The position numbers and the translations under genes were made by a program. The notes under the pieces were generated by a model. That model saw only the letters and a program-made list of their open reading frames with translations, had not been told where the DNA came from and made no database searches. Below, one piece after another: positions 24,576 through 32,546 of a stretch of 64,000 nucleotides of DNA. The stretch is from Halostella litorea (GTDB lineage Archaea; Halobacteriota; Halobacteria; Halobacteriales; Natronoarchaeaceae): assembly GCF_004785955.1 (NCBI RefSeq), contig NZ_ML214300.1:947789-1011788 (forward strand), written 5' to 3'. Positions within the stretch are counted from its first letter, which is position 1; every line of letters begins with the position of its first letter.

Positions 24576-25177
24576 TGCCCGACTGGACCTGGCTGGCGAC
24601 GTTCGCCAGCGGGTGCTACCTGCTGGCCGTGACGGGTGCGCTGGTCGGCGTCCCCGCGGAGGCCGGCCTCCCGACGGCGGCCGTCGCGACGGGCGGCGCG
24701 CTCGCCGTCTGGGCCCTCGCGTCGTGGCTCGACGACGGGGGGTACGACCGCCTCGGCGCGGACCGCGACGGCGCGACCGGCTTCTTCTGGCTACTGGTGC
24801 TGTATCTCCCGTACGGATCCCTCCCGACGCTGGCGGCGCTGGACCGGCTGCTCGACCTCCCCGCCGACCTCGTCCTCCCGGCGACGGTCTGGGCGCTGAC
24901 GCCGGTCGCGGCGTGGCTGGCGTTCTACGGCGGACTCGACCGCCTCGGGCTCGACGGCCGCGTCTTCGAGCGGCTGGTCGGCGGCTGGCTCGCCGCCGTC
25001 CTGGTCGGCTTCGTGGCCGCGGCCACGCTCGGCCTGACGCTCTCCCGGGTCGCGGTGGCCGCGGGGTTCCTGTTCGCGCAGGCGGTCGGCGTCGCGCTGG
25101 CGGCCCGCTCGGCGGGGGCGGAGAGCGAACGGGAGGATGGCGGGGGCGGCGACGCCGGCCGGACTCCCAACGCTTAA
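24575..25177 (+). CDS. six-helix membrane protein, extended paralogue
   Basis: 200 residues. The first 125 or so parallel the preceding protein (four helices, then LAFYGGLDRLG), and two more helices follow before an acidic Gly-rich tail. An internal SWLDDGGYDRLG hints at a further repeat of the YGGxDRxG element. The start overlaps the previous stop. It lies 24 bases before npdG, so all may be on one transcript, but I see no functional link to F420. Confidence 0.72.
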   Translation: MPDWTWLATFASGCYLLAVTGALVGVPAEAGLPTAAVATGGALAVWALASWLDDGGYDRLGADRDGATGFFWLLVLYLPYGSLPTLAALDRLLDLPADLVLPATVWALTPVAAWLAFYGGLDRLGLDGRVFERLVGGWLAAVLVGFVAAATLGLTLSRVAVAAGFLFAQAVGVALAARSAGAESEREDGGGGDAGRTPNA

Positions 25178-25201
25178 TCCCCGAGCGTCCGACGTGCGCG
25201 T

Positions 25202-25870
25202 ATGCGAATCGCACTACTCGGCGGCACCGGCGACATCGGGCAGGGACTCGCGCTCCGCTGGGCGTACGACACCGCCCACGAGGTACTGATCGGCTCGCGC
25301 GACCCGGAGAAGGCCCGGACCAAGGCCGAGGAGTACGAGACCGAACTCGACAGCCGCGGCGTCGACTGCGAGATCAAGGGGTTCGAGAACGGGATGGCCG
25401 CCGACCGCGCGGACGTGGTCGTCGCCGCCGTCCCGCCGTACCACGTCTCCGACACCGTCGAGGCCGTCGCCGACCGGCTGGACGACGACGCGGTCCTCGT
25501 CTCGCCCGCCGTCGGCATGAAAGGCGACGGGGACGGGATGCACTACCACCGGCCGGGCGCGGGCAGCGTGACGGCCGTCGCCGCCGAGGCCGCCCCCGAC
25601 GACGTCCGGGTCGTCGGCGCGTTCCACAACCTCGCGGCGGACCGCCTCGCCAACCTGGACGTCGAACTCGACGTCGACACGCTGGTCGTCGGCGACGACG
25701 ACGGCGCGAAGGAGACGGTCACGATGCTCGCGGAGGGGATCGAGGGCATTCGGGCGCTGGACGCCGGCCCCGTCGCCAACGCCGCCGAAGTCGAGAGCGT
25801 GACGCCGCTGCTCATCAACATCGCCCGGCACAACGACGGGATGCACGACGTGGGCGTCGAATTCAAGTGA
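25202..25870 (+). CDS. npdG: F420H2:NADP oxidoreductase (NpdG)
   Basis: 222 residues. The N-terminal dinucleotide fold is MRIALLGGTGDIGQGLALRW with GSRDPEKART, whose Ser-Arg pair fits NADP binding. The F420-binding half carries VAAVPPYHV, VSPAVGMK and VVGAFHNLAADRL. It transfers hydride between coenzyme F420 and NADP. Haloarchaea make F420, and this gene is common among them. Length and motifs are complete. It is the last gene of the 23909-25870 run. Confidence 0.92.
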   Translation: MRIALLGGTGDIGQGLALRWAYDTAHEVLIGSRDPEKARTKAEEYETELDSRGVDCEIKGFENGMAADRADVVVAAVPPYHVSDTVEAVADRLDDDAVLVSPAVGMKGDGDGMHYHRPGAGSVTAVAAEAAPDDVRVVGAFHNLAADRLANLDVELDVDTLVVGDDDGAKETVTMLAEGIEGIRALDAGPVANAAEVESVTPLLINIARHNDGMHDVGVEFK

Positions 25871-25901
25871 CCGGAGCGGGGCGACCCGCACGGGCCGGCA
25901 C

Positions 25902-26411
25902 TCACTTCGAGCGGCGCTCAAACTCGACGGTCGTGTCGCTCCCCGACCGCGACCCGCCGTCCGACCCCTCGTCAAGCACCCGCTCCAGTTCGCGTTCGAA
26001 CTCGCGTTCGCTCAGTTCGCCCTCGACGTACCGTTCCCGGAGGCGCTGGCGGCGGTCCTCGGCGGTGGGTGCGACCCGGTCGGAGGCGTCGATCCGCCGG
26101 AGGACGGGGTACTCGCGTTCGAGCCACTCGACGACGGCGACCAGCCGGTCGCTCCGGGGGACCGACGCGTTCCGGAGGACGGAGACGACGGTGGCAGCGA
26201 GAAACACGGCGGCGAACAGGCCGAGGACGACCCCGGCCGCGACCCACTCGGCCGCCGCCGCGAGCATCGCCAACAGCACGAACTCCTCGCCGTAGTATGC
26301 GCCCCCGGAGAGCACCGACAGCGCGTCTATCGCCCCCAGCAGCCCGACGCCGACCAGCAGGATCCCGGAGACGACGAACCCGCCGAAGTAGAGCCAATGA
26401 CGGGAGACCAT
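25902..26411 (-). CDS. membrane protein with C-terminal SHOCT-like motif
   Basis: 169 residues. Two hydrophobic segments (about 7-30 and 48-82, the second long enough for two helices) are followed by a cytoplasmic tail. The tail carries RQRLRERYVEGELSEREFER, a clear SHOCT-like short helical hairpin often found at the ends of haloarchaeal membrane proteins, and then an acidic disordered end. The role is unknown; SHOCT segments are thought to mediate oligomerisation. Confidence 0.75.
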   Translation of the reverse strand: MVSRHWLYFGGFVVSGILLVGVGLLGAIDALSVLSGGAYYGEEFVLLAMLAAAAEWVAAGVVLGLFAAVFLAATVVSVLRNASVPRSDRLVAVVEWLEREYPVLRRIDASDRVAPTAEDRRQRLRERYVEGELSEREFERELERVLDEGSDGGSRSGSDTTVEFERRSK

Positions 26412-26463
26412 GGCCGCGGGTCGGCCCCGGACGGAGTTAAACGTGTGGGAGCCTGCCGACCCG

Positions 26464-26676
26464 TCACTCCAGATAGCCCAGTTGGCGGAGCGAGTCGAGC
26501 GTCTCGTCGTCGAAGTCGGCGTCCTCCAGGGCCTCCCGACCGACGGCGTAGCGCTCCTCGAGGAAGACGAGCAGCTGGCGAGCGGTCCGGAGCTTGAAGC
26601 AAAGCTCGGGGTCGTCCACGTCCGACTGGACGCTCTCCAGCATCGTATCGACCGTCTCGAAGGTCGTGTCGGCCAT
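26464..26676 (-). CDS. small helical haloarchaeal protein (70 aa)
   Basis: 70 residues, acidic, all-helical in appearance (FETVDTMLESVQSDVDDPEL, then KLRTARQLLVFLEERY, ending LDSLRQLGYLE). A TATA-like TATTTTATG about 28 bases upstream (26701-26709) in an AT-rich stretch predicts a leaderless mRNA, which supports this as a real gene. One cysteine, no zinc motif, no membrane segment. Function unknown. Confidence 0.72.
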   Translation of the reverse strand: MADTTFETVDTMLESVQSDVDDPELCFKLRTARQLLVFLEERYAVGREALEDADFDDETLDSLRQLGYLE

Positions 26677-26814
26677 AGTCGACCGTTGGCCGTCCGACTA
26701 CATAAAATACGCAACAATTATTGATAACCGAGAACGGTCGCCGAACTGACGACCCGAGGGGACGGGCCGTCCCGCACCCGGGGCGGCGGTCGGGGCGTCG
26801 CGGAGTTGGCCGCC

Positions 26815-27084
26815 TCAGGCCCCGGCGTTCTCCAGCGCGGACTCGATGTCGTCGCGCTGGGTGACGCCGACGAACCGCTCGACGATGCCGTCGTCGTTCT
26901 CGACGATGAGCGTCGGGAGCGAGCGGACCTGGTACTCGTTTGCCACGTCCTGTTTCTCGTCGACGTTTATCTTCTCGACCTCGAACCGGCCCTCCCAGTC
27001 CTCCTCTAGCTCCTCGAGGATGGGGTCCTGCGTCTTGCAGGGGCCACACCAGTCGGCGTAGAAGTCCTTGAGTGTTACAGTCAT
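26815..27084 (-). CDS. thioredoxin
   Basis: 89 residues, a short thioredoxin fold with the active site DWCGPCKTQDP and the cis-proline segment SLPTLIV. It lacks the extra N-terminal strand of bacterial Trx, as many archaeal ones do. It is a cytosolic disulfide reductant. The start at 27084 gives MTVTLKDFYADWC. It is transcribed alone, divergent from the Sec61 beta gene, with 117 bases between them. Confidence 0.93.
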   Translation of the reverse strand: MTVTLKDFYADWCGPCKTQDPILEELEEDWEGRFEVEKINVDEKQDVANEYQVRSLPTLIVENDDGIVERFVGVTQRDDIESALENAGA

Positions 27085-27201
27085 GCTGCGCTCGCCGTGA
27101 GTAGCCCCGCGTCGCGCATAAGGGTTTCCCACTCGTGTACCGGGCCGACACGGCCGGAGCGGTGCGAAAGGTTTACCCACTGGCGATGCGGATAGCCGGG
27201 T

Positions 27202-27363
27202 ATGAGCAGCGGAGAGAACAGCGGCGGGCTGATGTCCAGTGCGGGGCTCGTCCGCTACTTCGACGCGGAAGACCGGAACGCCATCACCATCGACCCGAAG
27301 ACCGTCGTCGCCTTCGGCGTCCTCTTCGGGGTCGTGGTCCAGGTGCTGTCGATCATCGGGTGA
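27202..27363 (+). CDS. Sec61 beta subunit of the protein translocase
   Basis: A 53-residue protein. It has the archaeal Sec61 beta layout: a short polar Gly/Ser N-terminus ([16 protein letters not shown]), an amphipathic [18 protein letters not shown], and one C-terminal membrane helix with [14 protein letters not shown]. It is the small tail-anchored partner of SecY and SecE in the translocon. SecY and SecE are not in the window. The next gene, pdxT, starts 50 bases later behind its own T-rich promoter element. Confidence 0.9.
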   Translation: MSSGENSGGLMSSAGLVRYFDAEDRNAITIDPKTVVAFGVLFGVVVQVLSIIG

Positions 27364-27412
27364 CGGCCGCCGGCCGAGCGGGTTTTTTACTCGGGGCACG
27401 TAGCGGGGGTCG

Positions 27413-28009
27413 ATGACGCTTACCGCCGGAGTCGTCGCCGTCCAGGGCGACGTGAGCGAACACGCCGACGCCGTTTGCCGCGCCGCCGAGCGCCGCGGCC
27501 GCGAGGCCGACGTAGTGGAGATCCGGGACGCCGGGGTCGTCCCCGACTGCGACGTGCTCCTCATGCCGGGCGGGGAGTCGACCACCATCTCCCGCCTGCT
27601 CCACGACGAGGGGATCGCCGCCGAGATACGCGACCACGTCGCCGCCGGCAAGCCCGTGCTGGCGACCTGCGCGGGGCTGATCGTCGCCGCGACGGACGCC
27701 GGCGACGACCGGGTGGAGACGCTGGACCTCGTCGACGTGACCGTCCAGCGCAACGCCTTCGGCCGGCAGAAGGACAGCTTTGAGGCCCCGCTTGCCGTGG
27801 ACGGCCTCGACGAGCCGTTCCCCGCGGTGTTCATCCGCGCGCCGGTCATCGCCGACGTCGGCGAGGCCGAGGTGCTGGCCGAGTGGGACGGCCGCCCGGT
27901 GGCGGTACGTGACGGCCCGGTCGTCGGCACGTCCTTCCACCCGGAACTGACCGAGGACGACCGGATCCACGAACTCGCCTTCTTCGCGGAGACGCCGGCG
28001 ACGCAGTAA
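27413..28009 (+). CDS. pdxT: PdxT: glutaminase subunit of pyridoxal 5'-phosphate synthase
   Basis: 198 residues of the class I glutamine amidotransferase type. It supplies ammonia to PdxS for PLP formation. The nucleophile cysteine is in LATCAGLIV, the catalytic His-Glu in SFHPELTED, and the oxyanion segment is MPGGESTTI. The start MTLTAGVVAVQGDVSEH is typical. PdxS is not in the window. A TTTTTTACT stretch about 25 bases upstream is a likely TATA element for a leaderless transcript. Confidence 0.95.
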   Translation: MTLTAGVVAVQGDVSEHADAVCRAAERRGREADVVEIRDAGVVPDCDVLLMPGGESTTISRLLHDEGIAAEIRDHVAAGKPVLATCAGLIVAATDAGDDRVETLDLVDVTVQRNAFGRQKDSFEAPLAVDGLDEPFPAVFIRAPVIADVGEAEVLAEWDGRPVAVRDGPVVGTSFHPELTEDDRIHELAFFAETPATQ

Positions 28010-28043
28010 GGGAACTTTTCTCCCTGCGGGCCGAGGGTCGAAT

Positions 28044-28493
28044 ATGGACGCGACAATCGACGCCGTCCGCGTCGCCGGGACGCCCGACGGGCCGGTACCC
28101 GTCGCCGTGCTCGCCGTCGAGGACGAGCCCGACGTGCTCCCGATCTTCATCGGGTTCGACGAGGCGGCGAGCATCGCGCGCGGCCTCGACGCCGAGGACA
28201 TCGGCCGGCCGCTGACCCACGACCTGCTGCTCGACGTGGTCGAGGAGCTTGGCGGCCGCGTCGACCGGGTCACCGTCAGCGCGGTCGAGGACGGCACCTA
28301 CATCGCCGACCTCGCGATCGAGACGCCCCGCGGCGAGGCGACCGTCGACGCGCGACCCAGCGACTCGCTGGCGCTCGCCGCCCGGACGAACGCGCCGGTC
28401 AGCGTCGACGAGTCGGTGTTCGAGAGCGGCCGCCAGCCCCGCGAGGAGTTCGACGACCTCGACGACATCCGGGAGGTGGCGGAACTCGCATGA
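28044..28493 (+). CDS. bifunctional nuclease-domain protein (DUF151)
   Basis: 149 residues. The BFN/DUF151 domain is clear in VLPIFIGFDEAASIARGLD, RPLTHDLLLDVVEELGG and ARPSDSLALAARTNAPV. Plant and Mycobacterium members have been reported as RNases/DNases or stress proteins; the archaeal role is not settled. The stop overlaps the start of hisE by four bases (ATGA), so the genes are co-expressed, though no histidine link is known for the domain. Confidence 0.88.
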   Translation: MDATIDAVRVAGTPDGPVPVAVLAVEDEPDVLPIFIGFDEAASIARGLDAEDIGRPLTHDLLLDVVEELGGRVDRVTVSAVEDGTYIADLAIETPRGEATVDARPSDSLALAARTNAPVSVDESVFESGRQPREEFDDLDDIREVAELA

Positions 28494-28807
28494 GCGGCGA
28501 CGCGCGACCCGACACCGACGACGCGGACGACGTGATAGACGAACTGTTCGCCGTCATCGAGGACCGCAAGGAGCGCCTGCCCGAGGACTCCTACACCGCC
28601 TCGCTGTTTACCAGCGAGAAGGGGGAAAACGAGGTGCTGGAGAAACTGGGCGAGGAAAGCACCGAACTCGTCCTCGCGGCCAAGGACGACGACCACGATG
28701 AGATCGCCCACGAGAGCGCCGACATCGTCTACCACCTGCTCGTGTTGCTGTCGATGAAGGACATGGACGTGGCGGATCTGCGGGCGGCGCTGGAAGAGCG
28801 GCGGTAG
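28490..28807 (+). CDS. hisE: phosphoribosyl-ATP pyrophosphatase (HisE)
   Basis: 105 residues, an all-alpha MazG-like fold. It carries SYTASLFTSEKGENEVLEKLGEE in overlapping family motifs, with the acidic metal-binding set continuing in HDEIAHESADIVYHLLVLL. It hydrolyses phosphoribosyl-ATP to the AMP form, the second step of histidine synthesis. It is a separate gene and not fused to HisI. No other his gene is in the window, fitting the scattered his genes of haloarchaea. The start overlaps the DUF151 stop. Confidence 0.93.
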   Translation: MSGDARPDTDDADDVIDELFAVIEDRKERLPEDSYTASLFTSEKGENEVLEKLGEESTELVLAAKDDDHDEIAHESADIVYHLLVLLSMKDMDVADLRAALEERR

Positions 28808-28886
28808 CGCGTCGATCAGTCGGCAACCAGTCGTTCTCCGACGGTGGGACTTGATGGGCGATAGACACGTGTGAAAAAAGGATCGC

Positions 28887-29318
28887 TCAAAACTTCAGGT
28901 GAAATCTGACGGAGTTCACCCGTAGGATACAGTCCTGCTGCACCACGACTTCCGCTCGTTCCTGCTCATCACCGAATTCAACCATCCTGTCGGAGATGTT
29001 CCCATTGTCCGCCGCGATGACAGATTCCTCTGAGACTCCGCCTCGGATTTCGATCTCTTCGGCGGGGCAGTTGAACACAACCTTCAATTTGTTTCCGTCG
29101 GCTTCCGGAAACAGTTCAACTGGCCGTTGTCCATCCGGAAACGACGAATCTACCGAGATCAATTTGCTCTTCTCTCCGTTCACTTCCAGCGAGTGTATCT
29201 TATCGCCGTCACGTTCGAGCGTCGTCCAGTTTTCGATGACAAACGGCCTGATTGACCCTTCGATCGACGGATAGCTGTAATCCGGGTGGTTTCCCAGTAT
29301 GAAATCGATAATTCCCAT
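28887..29318 (-). CDS. orphan protein of low-GC region (143 aa)
   Basis: 143 residues starting MGIIDFILGNHPDYSY. Codon use (AAA, AAT, TTT, GAT frequent) and base composition are clearly AT-richer than everything around it, suggesting recent transfer. The protein appears beta-rich, with VVFNCPAEEIEIRGGV and ending CILRVNSVRFHLKF. No signal peptide and no membrane segment; I do not recognise a family. It has its own AT-rich upstream region shared with the lipoprotein gene. Confidence 0.65.
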   Translation of the reverse strand: MGIIDFILGNHPDYSYPSIEGSIRPFVIENWTTLERDGDKIHSLEVNGEKSKLISVDSSFPDGQRPVELFPEADGNKLKVVFNCPAEEIEIRGGVSEESVIAADNGNISDRMVEFGDEQERAEVVVQQDCILRVNSVRFHLKF

Positions 29319-29343
29319 ACAGGTCAGTAGGGGGGGAATGCAT

Positions 29344-29452
29344 TGAAACTTGTTTCAGAATTCCGTTTATCAGGTGTGAAAAATAGAGTATTCACCCCTG
29401 AGCGGTTAGCAATCCCGATCTTTGGTCCAAACATAATTACGACAGGTAATTA
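29344..29452. promoter_or_regulatory. AT-rich intergenic region with three dyads
   Basis: Between 29319 and 29480 I find three inverted repeats: TGAAAC/GTTTCA around TT (29344-29357), CAGGTGTGAA/TTCACCCCTG with one mismatch and a 10-base loop (29371-29400), and TAATTAC/GTAATTA around GACAG (29434-29452). The last one runs into the expected TATA position for the gene starting at 29481 (TTATTAATAC). This looks like a regulated promoter region. Confidence 0.5.
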
Positions 29453-29480
29453 TTAATACATACCGTCACAAACAGGAGTC

Positions 29481-30887
29481 ATGGATTGGGACCGCCTCAA
29501 GCGGCGATCCTACCTCGGCGGGGTCGTAGCGACGCTCACCGGCCTCGCAGGGTGTAACGAGACGGACGGCACACCGACCCGGACGACCAGCGAAACCCCG
29601 CGGGACGCACTCACCGACACCGAGGCCGCGGAGACCACGGACTCCCAGACAGCCGACGAGCAACCGCTCCGTCCCCACGATCATTCGGGCGACGGGGCAG
29701 GGGGCGCGACCCTGGCCCCCCGCGACGTCCACGGAACCGTCTACGCCGCCGCGATGCCGGGAGATGACCTCTCGGCGAAGGTCCGCAACGCCATCGACGC
29801 CATCCCGGCCGGCGGGACAGTCGTCGTAACCCCGCGGACGGACGGTAACCCCTGGCAGTGGCACGACACGGTGACGGTCAACCTCAACGGCGCAGGTGGG
29901 GTCACCCTCCGGTTCCGGGGGATGACGATGGTCGAGTACACCGGCAACGGCTGGGCCATCGAAACCGTCTACGAACCCGCCGAGTACGGACAGCTCAACC
30001 GCGGGGACTTCTTCGAACTGCGCGGCGGCCACTGGCGGGCGACCGGGGACGACCCCGCGGGATGGCTGCGGATGGTCGACACCAACTTCGCCGAAATCGA
30101 GCCCGAACTGGTGATCGACTTCACCAACAGCGACAAGACCGCGACGGGGGTTCGAGTCGAGAACCGGGGGATGTTCTGCGAATCGAACGTCTTCACCGGC
30201 CACTTCGCCGGCGTCGACATCGGGATGGACTTCGTGCCGGCCGCGGCAACGGGCGGGTCGGGTACCAACAGCTTCGAGGGGAACTACATTCGGAACCTCA
30301 AGGTGCTGAACGCAAAACGGACGGCGTTCCGATGGCGTGACGGCGCGAACTTCTCCTGGAGCGTCGTCCAGAACACCGACGCGTTCGCCGCGAGTTACGA
30401 CGTGGCCGACGAGGTCGTACTGTACGACTTCGGCGGGAAGTTCAACGGGACGACGTTCGTCGGCCCGAAGATCGAGGACGGTGGCAGCGAGGACGTCGCC
30501 GATATCGGGTACCGGGTGCGGGACTCGGTCGGGACGCCGCCCCTGCTGATCAACCCCCGCGGGCAGGACGCCGTCGACACGCTCGTCGAGTACGCCGACC
30601 GGTACAAGAGCCTTCCCGCGTTGATGGTCTGGGACGACGGCCGCAGGAGCCGGGCCGGGGTTCACGATTTCGGGCGGTTCGATCAGGAGCCCCGTTTCGG
30701 TGAGGAGTGCGTGATCTTCCCGAGCGCCCGGGTTCACGGCGCGGATAGCCGGAACCCGGATACGCCGGGCAAGGTCATCTATGCCGACGGGGATGTCGAC
30801 GGCATGCCGGAGGGGCTCTACCGGGCCGACCCGGAGAACTCCCAGTGGGTGAAGGTAAGCGACAACTCGATCACCTACGAGGACTGA
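29481..30887 (+). CDS. Tat lipoprotein with probable beta-helix domain
   Basis: 468 residues. The N-terminus KRRSYLGGVVATLTGLAGC is a twin-arginine lipobox signal. A Thr/Asp-rich linker (about 25-75) precedes a beta-rich body. In the body, repeated short N-F-x-G / VxNRG-type rungs (TNSFEGNYIRNLKVLN, NGTTFVGPKI, ESNVFTGHFAGVDIG) suggest a right-handed beta-helix of the pectate-lyase/tail-spike type. It is probably a surface-anchored glycan-binding or glycan-cutting protein; no catalytic set is evident. It is expressed from the dyad-rich promoter region upstream. The surrounding patch looks acquired. Confidence 0.75.
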   Translation: MDWDRLKRRSYLGGVVATLTGLAGCNETDGTPTRTTSETPRDALTDTEAAETTDSQTADEQPLRPHDHSGDGAGGATLAPRDVHGTVYAAAMPGDDLSAKVRNAIDAIPAGGTVVVTPRTDGNPWQWHDTVTVNLNGAGGVTLRFRGMTMVEYTGNGWAIETVYEPAEYGQLNRGDFFELRGGHWRATGDDPAGWLRMVDTNFAEIEPELVIDFTNSDKTATGVRVENRGMFCESNVFTGHFAGVDIGMDFVPAAATGGSGTNSFEGNYIRNLKVLNAKRTAFRWRDGANFSWSVVQNTDAFAASYDVADEVVLYDFGGKFNGTTFVGPKIEDGGSEDVADIGYRVRDSVGTPPLLINPRGQDAVDTLVEYADRYKSLPALMVWDDGRRSRAGVHDFGRFDQEPRFGEECVIFPSARVHGADSRNPDTPGKVIYADGDVDGMPEGLYRADPENSQWVKVSDNSITYED

Positions 30888-31033
30888 ATCGGCTCGCCCC
30901 GGCGTTCGGGTTGGCGGGTTCTCCGGGCCGGGTTTCCAATCCAACGAGTCGGGTGATCGCCTCGGTCACTGCGTCGGATGCGTCCACCGATGCTGACGGC
31001 CTCGTCCGGCGATCACCCCGCTCGAACAGCGTC

Positions 31034-31390
31034 CTAGCCGAGCAGGCCGCCGACCGCGCCCGCTATCGCGCTGTCTATCGCCATCAGCAGCGCCACGAAC
31101 AGCGCGACGAGGAAGACGGTCCCGCCGACCAGCGGCCCGAGCGGACCGAGGGCGACGGTGCCGACGGTCCCCGCGCCGACGCCGAGCGCGACGGCGATCA
31201 GGATCCCGCCCAGGCCCCCGGCGACCAGCCCGTGCCACGCGCCGCGCAGGAGGCCGCCGCCGGCGATGTAGCCCGCGACGAACCCGCCGACCAGCCCGGC
31301 GGCCGCGTGGCCGACGCCCGGGAGCGCGAACGCGAACAGTCCCAGGACGAGTTCCACCGCGAAGCCGATGCCGACGGCGCGCCAGTTCAT
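31034..31390 (-). CDS. DUF5518-like membrane protein
   Basis: 118 residues, almost wholly hydrophobic and Gly/Ala-rich: MNWRAVGIGFAVELVLGL, then GLVGGFVAGYIAGGG, then two more helices. The Gly-rich helix pattern is that of the DUF5518 family widespread in haloarchaea (assigned from memory). No function is known. The 146 bases between the lipoprotein stop and this gene's 3' end contain nothing I can identify. Confidence 0.75.
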   Translation of the reverse strand: MNWRAVGIGFAVELVLGLFAFALPGVGHAAAGLVGGFVAGYIAGGGLLRGAWHGLVAGGLGGILIAVALGVGAGTVGTVALGPLGPLVGGTVFLVALFVALLMAIDSAIAGAVGGLLG

Positions 31391-31543
31391 GCCCGGAGGT
31401 AGGCCGCCGACGGGTAAGTGCCTTCCTGCGGTCCGTCGGGTCGCCGCCGGAGCTTCGGGGCCGCCGAGCGTCGGGCTCGCCACAGCCGCAGGCGAGAGGG
31501 CCGGATCCGCGCGCTTTTACCCGGTGGCGGTCTATGGACGGAC

Positions 31544-32503
31544 ATGATTTTCGAGGACCTCCCGACGACGCCCACGTCGGAGGAGCTCATCGACAAGGCG
31601 TTCTCGCGGGCGGCGCGGGCGGGCCGGGCCAAGAGCGGCTTCGAGGCCCAGCAGTCGATGCTCCAGACGGCGTCGAACATCCTCTCGGACAACCTGCAGA
31701 ACGTCACGACGGCGTGGCCCGACTTCGACGAGGTCGACCCGTTCTACTACGAACTCGCCCACGCGCTGGTCGACGTGGACGAGGTCAGACAGAGCCTCTC
31801 GGAGGTGACCTGGGCGAGCCGCAAGGTCGCCGAGATCCGCGGGGAGTACCAAGGCCGGCTGCGGGGCGACACGGACACCGCCCGCAAGGTCCGAAAGCAG
31901 GCGTTCGCCCGCATGGCGGACGTGGTCGAGGAGGTCGAGGACGACCTCGCCCGCCTCGGCGACGCCCGCGAGCAGCTCCGGAAACTCCCGGATATCGACC
32001 CCGACGAGCCGACCATCGTCGTCGCGGGCTACCCCAACGTCGGGAAGTCGTCGTTCGTCAACGGCGTGACCAACGCCCGCGGCGAGACGGCGTCGTACCC
32101 GTTCACGACGAAGGGGATCGGCGTCGGCCACTTCCACCGGGACCGCATCCGCTACCAGATCGTCGACACGCCGGGACTGCTCGACCGGCCGGCCGACGAG
32201 CGAAACGACATCGAGTCCCAGGCCATCTCGGCCCTGGAGCACCTCGCCGACTGCGTCCTCTTTCTCGTCGACGCGAGCGGCGACTGCGGCTACCCGCTCG
32301 ACGCCCAGTTGGAACTGCGGGACGCGGTCGAGGGCGACTTCGAGGCCGTCCCCGTGCTGACGGTCTGTAACAAGGCCGACCGCTCGCGGGACGTGGAGGC
32401 CGACCACTACATGAGCGTCGCGGAGGGCGAGAACGTCGAGGGCGTGCTCGACGCGGCGGTCGAGGCGATCGGCTACGAGCCCGAACTGCCGTTCGACGGG
32501 TAG
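31544..32503 (+). CDS. NOG1-family GTPase
   Basis: 319 residues. A helical N-terminal domain (1-155) precedes a TRAFAC/OBG-type G domain: G1 GYPNVGKSS, G3 DTPGLLDRP, G4 NKADR, and G2 around TTKGIG. Eukaryotic NOG1 acts in 60S ribosome assembly, and the archaeal form is shorter, ending after the G domain. The start at 31544 (MIFEDLPTTPTSEELIDKAF) matches the family start, and a TTTTAC element 28 bases upstream supports it. Confidence 0.93.
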   Translation: MIFEDLPTTPTSEELIDKAFSRAARAGRAKSGFEAQQSMLQTASNILSDNLQNVTTAWPDFDEVDPFYYELAHALVDVDEVRQSLSEVTWASRKVAEIRGEYQGRLRGDTDTARKVRKQAFARMADVVEEVEDDLARLGDAREQLRKLPDIDPDEPTIVVAGYPNVGKSSFVNGVTNARGETASYPFTTKGIGVGHFHRDRIRYQIVDTPGLLDRPADERNDIESQAISALEHLADCVLFLVDASGDCGYPLDAQLELRDAVEGDFEAVPVLTVCNKADRSRDVEADHYMSVAEGENVEGVLDAAVEAIGYEPELPFDG

Positions 32504-32546
32504 GCCCCCGCGGGGTCGCGAACGACCCGCGGGCGGTCCGCGGTCG

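Noticed and set aside
30888-31033. Intergenic gap searched for a tRNA or attachment site next to the low-GC island
   Set aside because: No cloverleaf, no TTCGA/TTCAA arm in context and no flanking direct repeat was seen.
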